From NCBI GenBank assembly GCA_003488005.1, contig DNND01000144.1, forward strand, positions 8,106-22,328: a stretch of 14,223 nt of DNA, written 5' to 3'. This DNA is from Blastocatellia bacterium. Its GTDB lineage: Bacteria > Acidobacteriota > Blastocatellia > Pyrinomonadales > Pyrinomonadaceae. How positions within the stretch are numbered: the stretch's first letter is position 1; each line of letters opens with the position of its first letter. The translations under genes and the position numbers were made by a program. Shown piece by piece: positions 1-6,894 of the stretch. A model generated the notes under the pieces. It ran no database searches. It was not told where the DNA came from and worked only from the letters and a program-made list of their open reading frames with translations.

Positions 1-67
1 GTTCAGAGTACAAGCTTTAGCTTGCTTCCTACCAGCGCAAGAGCAACCTGAAGGTTGTACTCTGAAC
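1..67 (+). repeat. Palindromic intergenic repeat, family F, copy 1
   Basis: The ends are perfect 13-base inverted arms: GTTCAGAGTACAA at 1-13 and its reverse complement at 55-67. Inside are two smaller hairpins, CAAGC-TTTA-GCTTG near the left arm and CAACC-TGAA-GGTTG near the right arm. A diverged copy in the opposite orientation lies at 11825-11888, so this is a dispersed element and not a one-off terminator. It sits 20 bp beyond the stop of the minus-strand gene at 88-390, where it could also help end that transcript, although no T-run follows it. The left end coincides with the window edge, so the element may extend further. Confidence 0.85.
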
Positions 68-87
68 TTCTTGACACTCAGCCAGTC

Positions 88-390
88 TCAATCGAAATCA
101 AGGGGGTTCCGATAAGGTTTGTCTTTGTCTTTCTCAGCCCGCTTCATCGCGTCCTGAAACTTCTCCTCAAGAATGCGATCGCGATCCTTCATCGAATTTA
201 GTTCCTGGGCAAATATTTGTTCGCGCACCTGCTTCTGTTTGTCGAGACCCTTGACCATCTCGTCGAATGAAGCCAACGGCTTGGTCTTTTCTTCATGTGA
301 AATTAATGCGCCGGTTTGCGAGTCAACGCCCAGCGTCGCTTCGCAGCAGGGACAGATAACGGTGAAACGGGTCGTATCGGCCATAAACAT
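88..390 (-). CDS. Small CPCC-motif protein of unknown function
   Basis: A 100-residue protein that I do not recognise as a named family. The N-terminal third has a CPCC motif (residues 13-16) preceded by a short beta-like stretch, which resembles half of a zinc knuckle or a redox-active cysteine cluster. No second cysteine pair follows, so any metal site would need a partner or a dimer. Residues about 40-92 are rich in Lys, Glu, Asp and Gln and look like a charged helix or coiled coil. There is no signal peptide, so it is probably cytoplasmic. The start ATG (388-390) is followed two codons later by a second ATG, and either could be used because no strong ribosome site is visible. Coding is supported by the long frame and coherent composition. 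Confidence 0.7.
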   Translation of the reverse strand: MFMADTTRFTVICPCCEATLGVDSQTGALISHEEKTKPLASFDEMVKGLDKQKQVREQIFAQELNSMKDRDRILEEKFQDAMKRAEKDKDKPYRNPLDFD

Positions 391-524
391 TCCGGCAAAA
401 TCAAGAACTTGAAGCGCAAGTATACCATGACCACTGCAGCCGAAGCCGTCCTCACAATTCTCGGTACTCTCTAAATGTCAGTTTTCAAACCGGGGCCCCT
501 AACGCTATTCTGAAATTCCTGAAA

Positions 525-555
525 TCAAACGAAAGGGTGGCACCGTTGCCACCCT
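525..555 (-). terminator. Rho-independent terminator of the 11-mer repeat lipoprotein gene
   Basis: On the minus strand a perfect 9-bp stem (AGGGTGGCA pairing with TGCCACCCT, 534-555) closes a 4-base loop. It is followed by a T-rich tail reading TTCGTTTGATTT. It lies 26 bp past the stop of the minus-strand gene at 582-1148, the right place and orientation for an intrinsic terminator. Confidence 0.8.
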
Positions 556-581
556 GCTGCGACTGCCATCGGATGATTCTC

Positions 582-1148
582 TTAAGGTGTGATTGCCTTC
601 TTGATAGCTCGGCCGGTTTTCTTTGCGCCTTGGCCGGTTTTTTCAACGACGGTCTTGGTGCCTTCAGCAGTCTTTTCGCCAACCGTCCTGGCGCCTTCAA
701 CAGTTTTGTCGCCAACAGTTTTTGCGCCTTCGACAGTCTTCTCGGCGACAGTCTTTGCGCCTTGAACGGTTTTGTCAGCGACAAATCCGGCCGCGTCCGC
801 GATGGTGGTACCGGTCGCTTCAAGAACATCTTCCGGTTCGTTCTTATTCAGTTCGCGCGCCTCTCCGCTTGGCGCGTAGACAATAACAGTCCGCTTGCCA
901 TCACGGGTGGTAACCACAACTTTTGAAACGCGCGGGTTGTTGTGAAAGACGCGCGTCTCAGTCCTCCCGCCGCTGGTGTCAACCGAGGTGGTGATTTCAG
1001 AATTGTCCGCGCCCGGACGCGTGGAGTCAGTGGCAACCGTTTGGGTTGCATCAGCGTTCGCGTTGGCATTGTCACTGGTAGAACTGCAGCCACTGGAACC
1101 GACCGCGAAGGTCGCCACTGCAACCGCCACGAGAATTTTTCTGTTCAC
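582..1148 (-). CDS. Lipoprotein with LEA-like 11-residue repeats
   Basis: A 188-residue predicted lipoprotein. Residues 1-20 form a lipoprotein signal peptide (MNRK, then a hydrophobic core ending SSG) with Cys21 as the lipidation site, followed by a Ser/Asn/Ala-rich linker. Residues about 60-105 look like a small folded part. Residues 126-180 are five consecutive 11-residue units of the form KTVEGAKTVxE. This matches the period of group 3 LEA and apolipoprotein-like amphipathic helices, and similar repeats occur in bacterial stress and envelope proteins. The tail is basic (AIKKAITP). The start codon is GTG (1146-1148), with an AAGAGG-type ribosome site about 9 bases upstream. A strong terminator follows the gene. 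A stress or membrane-associating role is inferred from the repeats only. Confidence 0.85.
   Translation of the reverse strand: MNRKILVAVAVATFAVGSSGCSSTSDNANANADATQTVATDSTRPGADNSEITTSVDTSGGRTETRVFHNNPRVSKVVVTTRDGKRTVIVYAPSGEARELNKNEPEDVLEATGTTIADAAGFVADKTVQGAKTVAEKTVEGAKTVGDKTVEGARTVGEKTAEGTKTVVEKTGQGAKKTGRAIKKAITP
609..773 (-). repeat. Five tandem 33-bp units coding 11-residue repeats
   Basis: Residues 126-180 of the lipoprotein are encoded by five in-frame units of 33 bp. The first three are close to KTVEGAKTVGE. The fourth (KTAEGTKTVVE) and fifth (KTGQGAKKTGR) are more diverged, as expected if copies were added at the N-terminal side. An array like this can gain or lose units without breaking the frame. 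Confidence 0.85.
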
Positions 1149-1410
1149 GTTTTTGCCCTCTTTTCAATCGTCAGACTTGCGCGCAATTTAGAAATATTTC
1201 GGGGCAAGCAACGTGCCACCCACGGGTTGTGTTGCGAATGGGTTTGCAGCACATAACTCTTCGCTCGCAGCCAAAGTTGGCGGCAAAACATACGCGCGCT
1301 AAGTCGATTCGTTCAGTTACAGTACGGAACAAGACTTTTCTGCCGCGGTGCTGCGATGGACCAGTATGTATCGAAACGTATGTGGTCCAGCACCGAAACA
1401 ATTACGCGGT
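1149..1410. other. Gene-free stretch upstream of the lipoprotein gene
   Basis: With the palindrome at 1411-1560, this forms a 580-bp interval without a convincing gene. Short open frames are present on both strands, but they lack ribosome sites and have Cys- and Arg-rich translations typical of noise. The promoter of the minus-strand lipoprotein gene should lie in the AT-richer part near 1165-1200, but I could not define clear -35 and -10 boxes. Confidence 0.5.
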
Positions 1411-1560
1411 GCGGCTTTGCCGCGTTCCGTGCGGAAAGGCTCTGCCTTTCCGGCACATCTCAGTATCGATGAGGCTATGCCTCCGTCGGAGGCATAGCCT
1501 CAATAAATAAGGTACCAACGGAAAGGCAGAGCCTTTCCGCACGGAACGCGGCAAAGCCGC
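1411..1560. repeat. 150-bp nested palindromic element, family A
   Basis: Perfect 42-bp inverted arms lie at 1411-1452 and 1519-1560. They enclose a further 14-bp stem at 1471-1484 and 1488-1501 with a 3-base loop. Each arm is built from two small palindromes: GCGGC-TTT-GCCGC, then CGGAAAGGC-TCT-GCCTTTCCG. The central stem carries GAGGC-TAT-GCCTC. All three share a GGC-TNT-GCC core with different flanks. The arms are identical over 42 bp, which points to recent insertion or active homogenisation. The transcript could fold into a long rod. Confidence 0.9.
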
Positions 1561-1657
1561 CGAGCAGTGGTGCTAACGAGAAGGCTTCGCGCGAGGTTAG
1601 TTACGCTAATACCTGAACGATAGCATGTTCGCCACGCAGAATTTTCAACCCATTGCC

Positions 1658-1699
1658 AGGGTTTTAGGCTAATATTCCAGCCGCTAGCACCAAAACCCT
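1658..1699 (+). promoter_or_regulatory. Possible leader hairpin or operator upstream of the FHA gene
   Basis: AGGGTTTT (1658-1665) and AAAACCCT (1692-1699) form an 8-bp inverted repeat around a TAATAT sequence (1670-1675) that could serve as a -10 box. No -35 box stands at a good distance. The position 32 bp upstream of the FHA start suggests promoter or leader function, but this is weak evidence. Confidence 0.3.
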
Positions 1700-1730
1700 A
1701 ACTGACTATTATTCCAAGGAGCTTACTAAG

Positions 1731-2435
1731 ATGGATTCGGACTCGACGATTTGGGTCATTATTGGCGTTGTTCTACTGCTGCTGTTTTTTGTCGTTGTGA
1801 TCGTCGGCGTCGGTTTGACGATATTTTTTGTTTCGCGAAAACGAAAGAAGGCGCAACTCGCCGCCGCTTCGCCACAGGCTCCGGTGTTCGACGTCGCTGC
1901 ATCAGCAGCGCCGGAAATTGCCCAAGCCGATGTGATGGCGGAGGCGCCCGTGCTTGAATCTACGCCGCCTGCTTTTGACTACGCGCCGGCGGCGTTTGAA
2001 CCGCCGCTAACTCCTGAACCCAGCGCGCTCGAGGCCAGTTCTGATCAGTCAGTACCGGATTCCGGTTCACTCGATTTCGATCCGTCACGCACCGTCGCCA
2101 TCACGCGCGAAAAGACTGTCACTATCAGCTACGGAACTATCAAGTTCACTTCGGGCGTGTTAGCGGGACAGGAATTCGAGGTGAAGCCGGAAGGCGCGTA
2201 CATCGGTCGTGAGCCAAGTTTGTCGCAGATCGTAGTTGCCGATCCTCGTATTTCCAAACGTCATCTCTGGATCGGGGTGCGCGACGGATTGGTGAAGATC
2301 GTCGACCAGGAATCACGCAACGGCACCTTCATCAACGACCCCAGGTCTAATCGCGTAACCGAAGCATCATTGAACTCTGGCGATACCGTAATTTTGGGAG
2401 AGTCAGACGTGGCGCGTTTTGAATACCAAATGTAG
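1731..2435 (+). CDS. Membrane-anchored FHA-domain protein
   Basis: A 234-residue protein. Residues about 6-35 form one very hydrophobic membrane helix followed by a basic stop-transfer stretch (RKRKK), so the rest faces the cytoplasm. Residues about 43-118 are a Pro/Ala/Glu-rich disordered linker. Residues about 135-234 form a forkhead-associated domain with its phosphothreonine-binding signature: Gly159-Arg160, Ser175 and His178 in the SKRH loop, and Asn197-Gly198 followed by Thr199. FHA domains bind phosphothreonine peptides made by Ser/Thr kinases, so this looks like a membrane reader of phosphorylated partners. The start is well fixed by AAGGAG at 1716-1721, nine bases before the ATG. It is the only clear plus-strand gene in the window and converges with the next gene. 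The Ser/Thr kinase at 7744-9249 is a plausible but unproven partner. Confidence 0.93.
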   Translation: MDSDSTIWVIIGVVLLLLFFVVVIVGVGLTIFFVSRKRKKAQLAAASPQAPVFDVAASAAPEIAQADVMAEAPVLESTPPAFDYAPAAFEPPLTPEPSALEASSDQSVPDSGSLDFDPSRTVAITREKTVTISYGTIKFTSGVLAGQEFEVKPEGAYIGREPSLSQIVVADPRISKRHLWIGVRDGLVKIVDQESRNGTFINDPRSNRVTEASLNSGDTVILGESDVARFEYQM

Positions 2436-2477
2436 TTGGTGCCCGCAAGCAAGTTCGCCAGGTTGAACGAAACTGAT

Positions 2478-3188
2478 TCACAGCGCCCGGCAGTTTTCGG
2501 TCCAGGCCGTTGCCAGCGCGCGTTTTAGTGCCAGCCTAATTTCCGAAAATTTCCAACCCTTACGCTCCCAAATAGAACCGTCGGCGTATTCCACCCGATT
2601 GATCAGCACCATCTCCAGGAAGCGTTTGCCTGAGCCGTTTGCCAGCGTATCGACGCTGACCACATCGCTTGGTCCCGACAAACTTGATGCCTGCAGATCT
2701 TTCTCTTTACCAGGTTTTATTCCGGCGCCACAAAGAAACTGGCGACGAGTGGTGCTCAACGGACTCGCCTGGTCTATGAATTGATATTCCCAAAAAACAA
2801 CATCAATCGTTTTCTTGCTGCCGTTTTGGATCTTCGCTTCATAGGAAAATGTGTCAAGCGATTTAGGCGGCTGCGTGCGTGACTCTTGCACGATTTTTTC
2901 GATCGCGGCGCTGCGGCCGTCGATCGTGTCCTCATTAGGATCGCGTTGTCCCACCGGCTGATTGATGCGAGCGTTTCGCTGATAGGTTTTATTGTCGGCA
3001 ATCATTTCGCGAGCCGGCGTAACTCCTTCGGGCTCACCTTTGACTGTCTTCCGTATTCTAGACCATTTGAAACTAACGACCGCTATCAACGGTGCGTCTT
3101 TAGCGCCAGCGGTTTCTTTGGGCGGCGTGGAATTTTGCGGTTGCGCCGCCAACAGCAGCAGCAAGGGGAGCAACAAAAGAGTTGGCAT
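2478..3188 (-). CDS. Exported protein of unknown function
   Basis: A 236-residue predicted secreted protein. It begins with a short, very Leu-rich signal peptide (MPTLLLLPLLLLLAAQ), then a Pro/Thr/Lys linker. The middle (about residues 105-175) looks like a beta-sandwich, with a stretch of the form YEAKIQNGSKKTIDVVFWEYQF. Such a strand pattern is common in uncharacterised acidobacterial exported proteins. The C-terminal part (VEYADGSIWERKGW) is also strand-rich. I chose the ATG at 3186-3188 because it begins the signal peptide and has GGAG about 8 bases upstream. The open frame continues to 3305, but that extension would run through the tRNA-Gly gene. The stop is 42 bp from that of the FHA gene in a convergent arrangement. 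I do not recognise a function. Confidence 0.8.
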   Translation of the reverse strand: MPTLLLLPLLLLLAAQPQNSTPPKETAGAKDAPLIAVVSFKWSRIRKTVKGEPEGVTPAREMIADNKTYQRNARINQPVGQRDPNEDTIDGRSAAIEKIVQESRTQPPKSLDTFSYEAKIQNGSKKTIDVVFWEYQFIDQASPLSTTRRQFLCGAGIKPGKEKDLQASSLSGPSDVVSVDTLANGSGKRFLEMVLINRVEYADGSIWERKGWKFSEIRLALKRALATAWTENCRAL

Positions 3189-3252
3189 AACTTGTCTCCA
3201 GCACCCAATCACTAAACCGCCGGGTTTTTGCGCAGCCAATTCGGAGCAAATT

Positions 3253-3327
3253 TGGAGCGGGCGACGAGGATCGAACTCGCAACTTTCAGCTTGGGAAGCT
3301 GACACTCTACCATTGAGTTACGCCCGC
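3253..3327 (-). tRNA. tRNA-Gly (anticodon CCC)
   Basis: The minus strand folds as a complete tRNA. The acceptor stem is GCGGGCG paired with CGCCCGC, followed by discriminator T and an encoded CCA (3253-3255). The D-arm holds AATGGTAGAG, the anticodon stem is TCAGC/GCTGA with loop TTCCCAA, and the T-arm contains GTTCGATC. The loop gives anticodon CCC, which reads GGG glycine codons. The mature body is 72 nt plus CCA. The exported-protein gene starts 64 bp downstream on the same strand. Confidence 0.96.
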
Positions 3328-3527
3328 TTGTTGAGCTTCAATTGAAACTGGGAGGCGATACCATCCCGCCCGACGAAAGATTAGTTAACGCTCCGGCCCG
3401 TGTCAACGACCGCACTGACAAGCTCCACCGAGGGCAAATGAGAAACGATCCATGAAGACGGTAAATTTACTGGCGCGACAAGCGGCGCGGTACTGATGTA
3501 CTTTGATTTGAGGCGACTGAGTGTCGT
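3328..3527. other. Intergenic stretch between tRNA-Gly and the family B palindrome
   Basis: Part of a 400-bp gap between tRNA-Gly and kdsC. An 85-codon minus-strand frame (3381-3638) crosses it, but its start lies inside the palindrome arm, it has no ribosome site and its composition is not protein-like, so I do not call it. No promoter for the tRNA could be defined. Confidence 0.5.
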
Positions 3528-3664
3528 GAGGTCAGTACCGTCCGCGGTAGCGGATGGGTCGATCGCTCCGACATTCAGAACTCGGCTAGGTTGAGGTTTT
3601 TGCTTAATCAAGGATCGTATCAAGCAATGCGCACCCATCCGCTACCGCGGACGGTACCGACCTC
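3528..3664. repeat. REPIN-like inverted pair, family B
   Basis: Two 32-bp arms (3528-3559 and 3633-3664) are reverse complements with one mismatch, separated by 73 bp. Each arm starts GAGGTCAGTA and then forms its own hairpin: an 8-bp stem CCGTCCGC / GCGGATGG (with one G-T pair) around loop GGTA. This is the layout of a REPIN, two REP units facing each other. The same head (TGAGGTCAGTACC) occurs at 14207-14219, showing that the unit is dispersed. Confidence 0.85.
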
Positions 3665-3725
3665 ATTACCACTGCGAGGCCTTTAATTCGCATCACTACA
3701 CCTGCGAAACCCGCTTTCGGATTCG

Positions 3726-4259
3726 TTACTTCAAATACCCTTCAACCAGGTCGTGCCAGCGGCCCTGCGACTTTAGAATGATTTCGACGACTTCGCGCAC
3801 CGCGCCGTGGCCGCCTTTCGCTTGAGTAACATAATGTGCCGCAGCGCGCGTTTCTGCGACCGCGTCAGCAACCGCAACGGCGAATTCAGACCGACGCATT
3901 AGCGGAATGTCGCTTAGGTCGTCTCCCACAAAGGCAACCTCGTCTTCCTCAACTTCAGCCGAACCCAGGACTTCCTCGAAAGCGGCTATCTTTTGTTCGT
4001 TGCCCTGGCGCAGAAACTCAACTCCCAACTCCTCGGCACGTCGTGCCAGCGCGCTTGAAGTTCGGCCGGTAATAATGCCGGCGCGCAATCCGGCGCGGCG
4101 CAGCAGCACAAGTCCCAAACCATCCTTCGTATTGAAAGCCTTGTGCTCATCGCCGTCTTGCAGCAGCCAAAGCCGACCGTCAGTAAGCACGCCGTCGCAG
4201 TCCAGCAGCAGGAGCTTGATGCGAGATGCGCGACGCTCGATTGTGGCTTGATCTACCAT
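3726..4259 (-). CDS. kdsC: 3-deoxy-D-manno-octulosonate 8-phosphate phosphatase
   Basis: A 177-residue HAD-superfamily phosphatase that removes phosphate from Kdo-8-phosphate to give free Kdo. It is a cytoplasmic step that precedes activation by KdsB. HAD motif I is LLLDCDGVLTDG, with nucleophile Asp20 and general acid Asp22. Motif II is IITGRTS (residues 62-68), the motif III lysine is Lys90 (NEQK), and motif IV is VGDDLSD (111-117). The KdsC signatures KAFNTKDGLGL (40-50) and KGGHGAVREV (148-157) are present. The length is close to the usual 170-190 and there is no cap domain, as expected for this C0-type tetrameric family. The start is ATG, with no strong ribosome site seen. It is the last Kdo gene in the minus-strand cluster, separated from the upstream gene by a repeat-filled gap of 277 bp. 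Confidence 0.96.
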   Translation of the reverse strand: MVDQATIERRASRIKLLLLDCDGVLTDGRLWLLQDGDEHKAFNTKDGLGLVLLRRAGLRAGIITGRTSSALARRAEELGVEFLRQGNEQKIAAFEEVLGSAEVEEDEVAFVGDDLSDIPLMRRSEFAVAVADAVAETRAAAHYVTQAKGGHGAVREVVEIILKSQGRWHDLVEGYLK

Positions 4260-4299
4260 GTTAGTTAAGTAGAGCTAAGCGGAGTGGATCGGATTAGGA

Positions 4300-4486
4300 C
4301 GATTTTCCATTTACCATTTGCCATTTTTCATTTTCCACTTCCGAAATCCCCTGCCGGTTCATTCGTTTCACATTCGGTTTCGGATGTTCCCGACCAAGCT
4401 CGGTTACGATCCTCTTTACACTATGTCGTTGTCTTAAGCAGGCTAAATGGGCAAATGAAAAATGGTAAATGGAAAATGGAAAATCG
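4300..4486. repeat. AT-rich inverted repeat of ATTTNCC-type units, family C
   Basis: The left side (4300-4338) is built from short units such as CATTTTCC, CATTTACC and CATTTGCC. The right side (4451-4486) carries the same units in reverse complement (GGAAAATG, GGTAAATG). The arms are imperfect because units are shuffled or missing, and about 110 bp of ordinary sequence lies between. It fills the gap between the M1-like gene and kdsC. The base composition differs sharply from that of the neighbouring genes. Confidence 0.8.
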
Positions 4487-4536
4487 TTTGTTCTGGGCGG
4501 AAACGGAAATAGAAGGACAAGACAGGAATGTCTGTC

Positions 4537-6831
4537 TCACCTCACCTCAAACAAATCGATCCCCACAAGTTTCCAATTCCCATTGTTGCGCGAAAGAATG
4601 TAGAGCGCCGTGCCTGATTGTTCTTTGCCCAATTCCTTAGTCTCGAGACTAACATCGGCGGCAAACAAATCCGCATCCCACTGTTCCGTGCGCAAAATCC
4701 TGGTACGCCAGATTTCAGGCTGAGTACCTACGACGCCGCTAATGAATCTAACTAATTCTCCTGACACCACCCGCGGTTCCAATTCCACTTTCTTGCCGCT
4801 GGTGATCGCCTGGTCCAACTGCCCGATGAAAGTACGAATGGCGGGGTCGACCTGTAACAGGTTTGCCGCCGTCTCAGCCCTGATGCGTCCGCTGCGCGCC
4901 GCCAGCGACGAAGCGTATTCTGCATCCGCCCGCACGGCATCATTGAACCGACTAGCTGCTTCCGCCGCCTGGCCCTTCTTCAAACTTATTTCGCCGAGTC
5001 CGATATTGGCCCAGGCAATCGCCGCGGGCGTCGGCAGCGACGGTGCGAGTAAAGAACGGAACACCTTCTCCGCCTCATCTACCCGGTTCTGCCCAAGCAG
5101 AGCGCGGCCCAGGATGATGCTTGCCTCCTGGACTTGCGGTGTGTTTGCGAGTAGCGCCCGGGCAGCGGCCTCCGCTTTGACAAAATCCTGAGTTCCTAAC
5201 AGTCGCGTCGCTTCAGCCAGCCCGTCACGAAGGTCCGGTGCGCGCGGCATGCTGTCATTTGCGTAATCCAACTGTGGGTAGAGTTTCTCGGGATCGATCT
5301 CAACCCGCGTTAGCCGCGCCGAGGTCTTGAACACCGCTTCACCAAAGTTTCGCGCGGGCACGGTGACGTCGACAGAAACCTGTTCGCCGCCGGCTGTAGT
5401 CGCTCTGGCGGTAGTCATCACATCAATCGTCCCGAGATTGCGTAACGCCGATGCTGATTCGTTGCCTCGCTGCTGCGGCAAACCAATCAACAAGTCGACG
5501 TCGGTTGCCTGATCGAGCAGGTGGTCCAACAGAGTTTTCATGGCGTCGCCGCCGCGTTGGTTTAGCGCATTTCGCACCGCTGCCAATGTCAACCCGCCTC
5601 CCTTACCCGACGCAAGCATTTCACGAATGATTCCGACGAAGACATCACGGCCCAACCGCTGGTCAATCAGCCGCCAGACCATCGCGCCCTTGTTTGGCAC
5701 GGTGCTGAAATAGGTTGGATCGAGTGCTGTTACTTTTGAGAGCGGCGCTTCCCGCAAGACCACCGCGCTATAGGCCAGCCGTTCATGTATGCGTTCTGCA
5801 TCAGCCGCGCTGCGCCCAAATTGTTTTTCGATGAATTGCGTCGCCAGAAATCGCACCAGACCTTCGCGCAACACGGCGCCACCTTCAGACCGAACCGGCG
5901 TCTGCGCGCCGATCCAAAGACGCGCCATGGCTTCAGAGATCAAGAGAGCCGTCGTCGAGTCAAGCTGCGCGCGGCGGAAAGCCCCGGACTCCAGGAGCAC
6001 GGTACCGCTATCGTCAAAACCTGCGCCGCGCCGCACCGATACAAGCCGGACGGGAACTTCCGGCGCTGCGCCCAGCAACCCTGCGTAAAAGGCACGAGCG
6101 CTGCCGGCCAACGCGATTAGTGCTTCGGCATGTTTACGATCGTCAACCGGCGAGCCACGCGTCAAAAAAGCTGAAATGCTTTTGTTATCGCCGCTTCCAT
6201 CTACTTTCTCCCAGTCGCCTTGTAGAAAGAATGGCTGGCCGTTAAGCGCGTTTTCGAAAACCACCGCTCCGGATGGATCGCTTTTTTGAAGACCTGAACT
6301 GATGACGCCAGTACCGCTGACAACGATTCGCACCGGCGCGGTGTCGGCGCCCTTAGCTGTGTATGGCGTACTCGGCGCGGGATACCAAAACGACAGCGGC
6401 AGAAATTGAGAGCCCGCTGAAGAGATAGCAGCGAGGCCGGTGTTGCTCTCGACGGGCAGGGTGTAACTGATATTCAAGACGAGCGCTGCGTCTGATGCAA
6501 CCGCCGCCGGCAAGGTCACGATGACTCTTTGGAGATTGCCGTAACTCTCGTTAACTGTCCGGAAGTTAGCGTTGGCACCGCCGACGGTCACACTTTTGAT
6601 CGACGCCTTTGCATTAATCCGAAAAGTAAATGATGAACCCGCACCGCGGCCAACGTTGGTCGCATTCAGCACCGCCGTTGCCGCCAGCACGCGTTGAGCA
6701 AGCCGCGGGTTTGCGTTGATATCAAACCTGGTTATTTGCCAGGCCGCTCTTGCTTCTTCCTGAGCGGCAGCGGCGGAACAAAAAACCAGCAGCACAATGG
6801 TTGTTAGAAGGACTGCGAGAGTTCTCGGCAT
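4537..6831 (-). CDS. Secreted M1-peptidase-like protein without zinc site, with TPR region
   Basis: A 764-residue exported protein. Residues 1-24 are a signal peptide (cleavage probably after the Ala-rich stretch before QEEARA). Residues about 30-205 resemble the N-terminal beta domain of M1 aminopeptidases. Residues about 230-440 resemble the M1 catalytic region, but where the family has HExxH the sequence is SEAMARLWIG (299-308), so both zinc histidines are missing. The later glutamate (REG, Glu323) survives. Residues about 535-650 are Ala-rich helical pairs that look like tetratricopeptide repeats. The last 85 residues form a small alpha-beta domain. A binding or scaffold role in the periplasm is more likely than peptidase activity. 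I chose the ATG at 6829-6831; an in-frame TTG lies two codons upstream. It lies 63 bp downstream of kdsA. Confidence 0.78.
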   Translation of the reverse strand: MPRTLAVLLTTIVLLVFCSAAAAQEEARAAWQITRFDINANPRLAQRVLAATAVLNATNVGRGAGSSFTFRINAKASIKSVTVGGANANFRTVNESYGNLQRVIVTLPAAVASDAALVLNISYTLPVESNTGLAAISSAGSQFLPLSFWYPAPSTPYTAKGADTAPVRIVVSGTGVISSGLQKSDPSGAVVFENALNGQPFFLQGDWEKVDGSGDNKSISAFLTRGSPVDDRKHAEALIALAGSARAFYAGLLGAAPEVPVRLVSVRRGAGFDDSGTVLLESGAFRRAQLDSTTALLISEAMARLWIGAQTPVRSEGGAVLREGLVRFLATQFIEKQFGRSAADAERIHERLAYSAVVLREAPLSKVTALDPTYFSTVPNKGAMVWRLIDQRLGRDVFVGIIREMLASGKGGGLTLAAVRNALNQRGGDAMKTLLDHLLDQATDVDLLIGLPQQRGNESASALRNLGTIDVMTTARATTAGGEQVSVDVTVPARNFGEAVFKTSARLTRVEIDPEKLYPQLDYANDSMPRAPDLRDGLAEATRLLGTQDFVKAEAAARALLANTPQVQEASIILGRALLGQNRVDEAEKVFRSLLAPSLPTPAAIAWANIGLGEISLKKGQAAEAASRFNDAVRADAEYASSLAARSGRIRAETAANLLQVDPAIRTFIGQLDQAITSGKKVELEPRVVSGELVRFISGVVGTQPEIWRTRILRTEQWDADLFAADVSLETKELGKEQSGTALYILSRNNGNWKLVGIDLFEVR

Positions 6832-6894
6832 AGGCAAGATGTAGTTAAAGCGATCCTCGGGTTCTGGCGGTTTCTAAAACTTAACTAACGGCGC

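Noticed and set aside
1171..1510. Open frames on both strands in the gap before the FHA gene
   Set aside because: They are Cys- and Arg-rich, overlap each other and the palindrome, and have no ribosome sites.
1411..1560. CRISPR array or simple terminator as an explanation for the 150-bp palindrome
   Set aside because: There are no regularly spaced direct repeats. The arms are inverted, far longer than a terminator needs, and no T-run or adjacent gene end is present.
3189..3305. A 39-residue N-terminal extension of the exported-protein gene
   Set aside because: It would be translated through tRNA-Gly and would bury the signal peptide inside the protein. The ATG at 3186-3188 has its own ribosome site.
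3381..3638. An 85-codon minus-strand open frame next to kdsC
   Set aside because: Its start and first third lie in the family B palindrome and central spacer. There is no ribosome site and no protein-like pattern.
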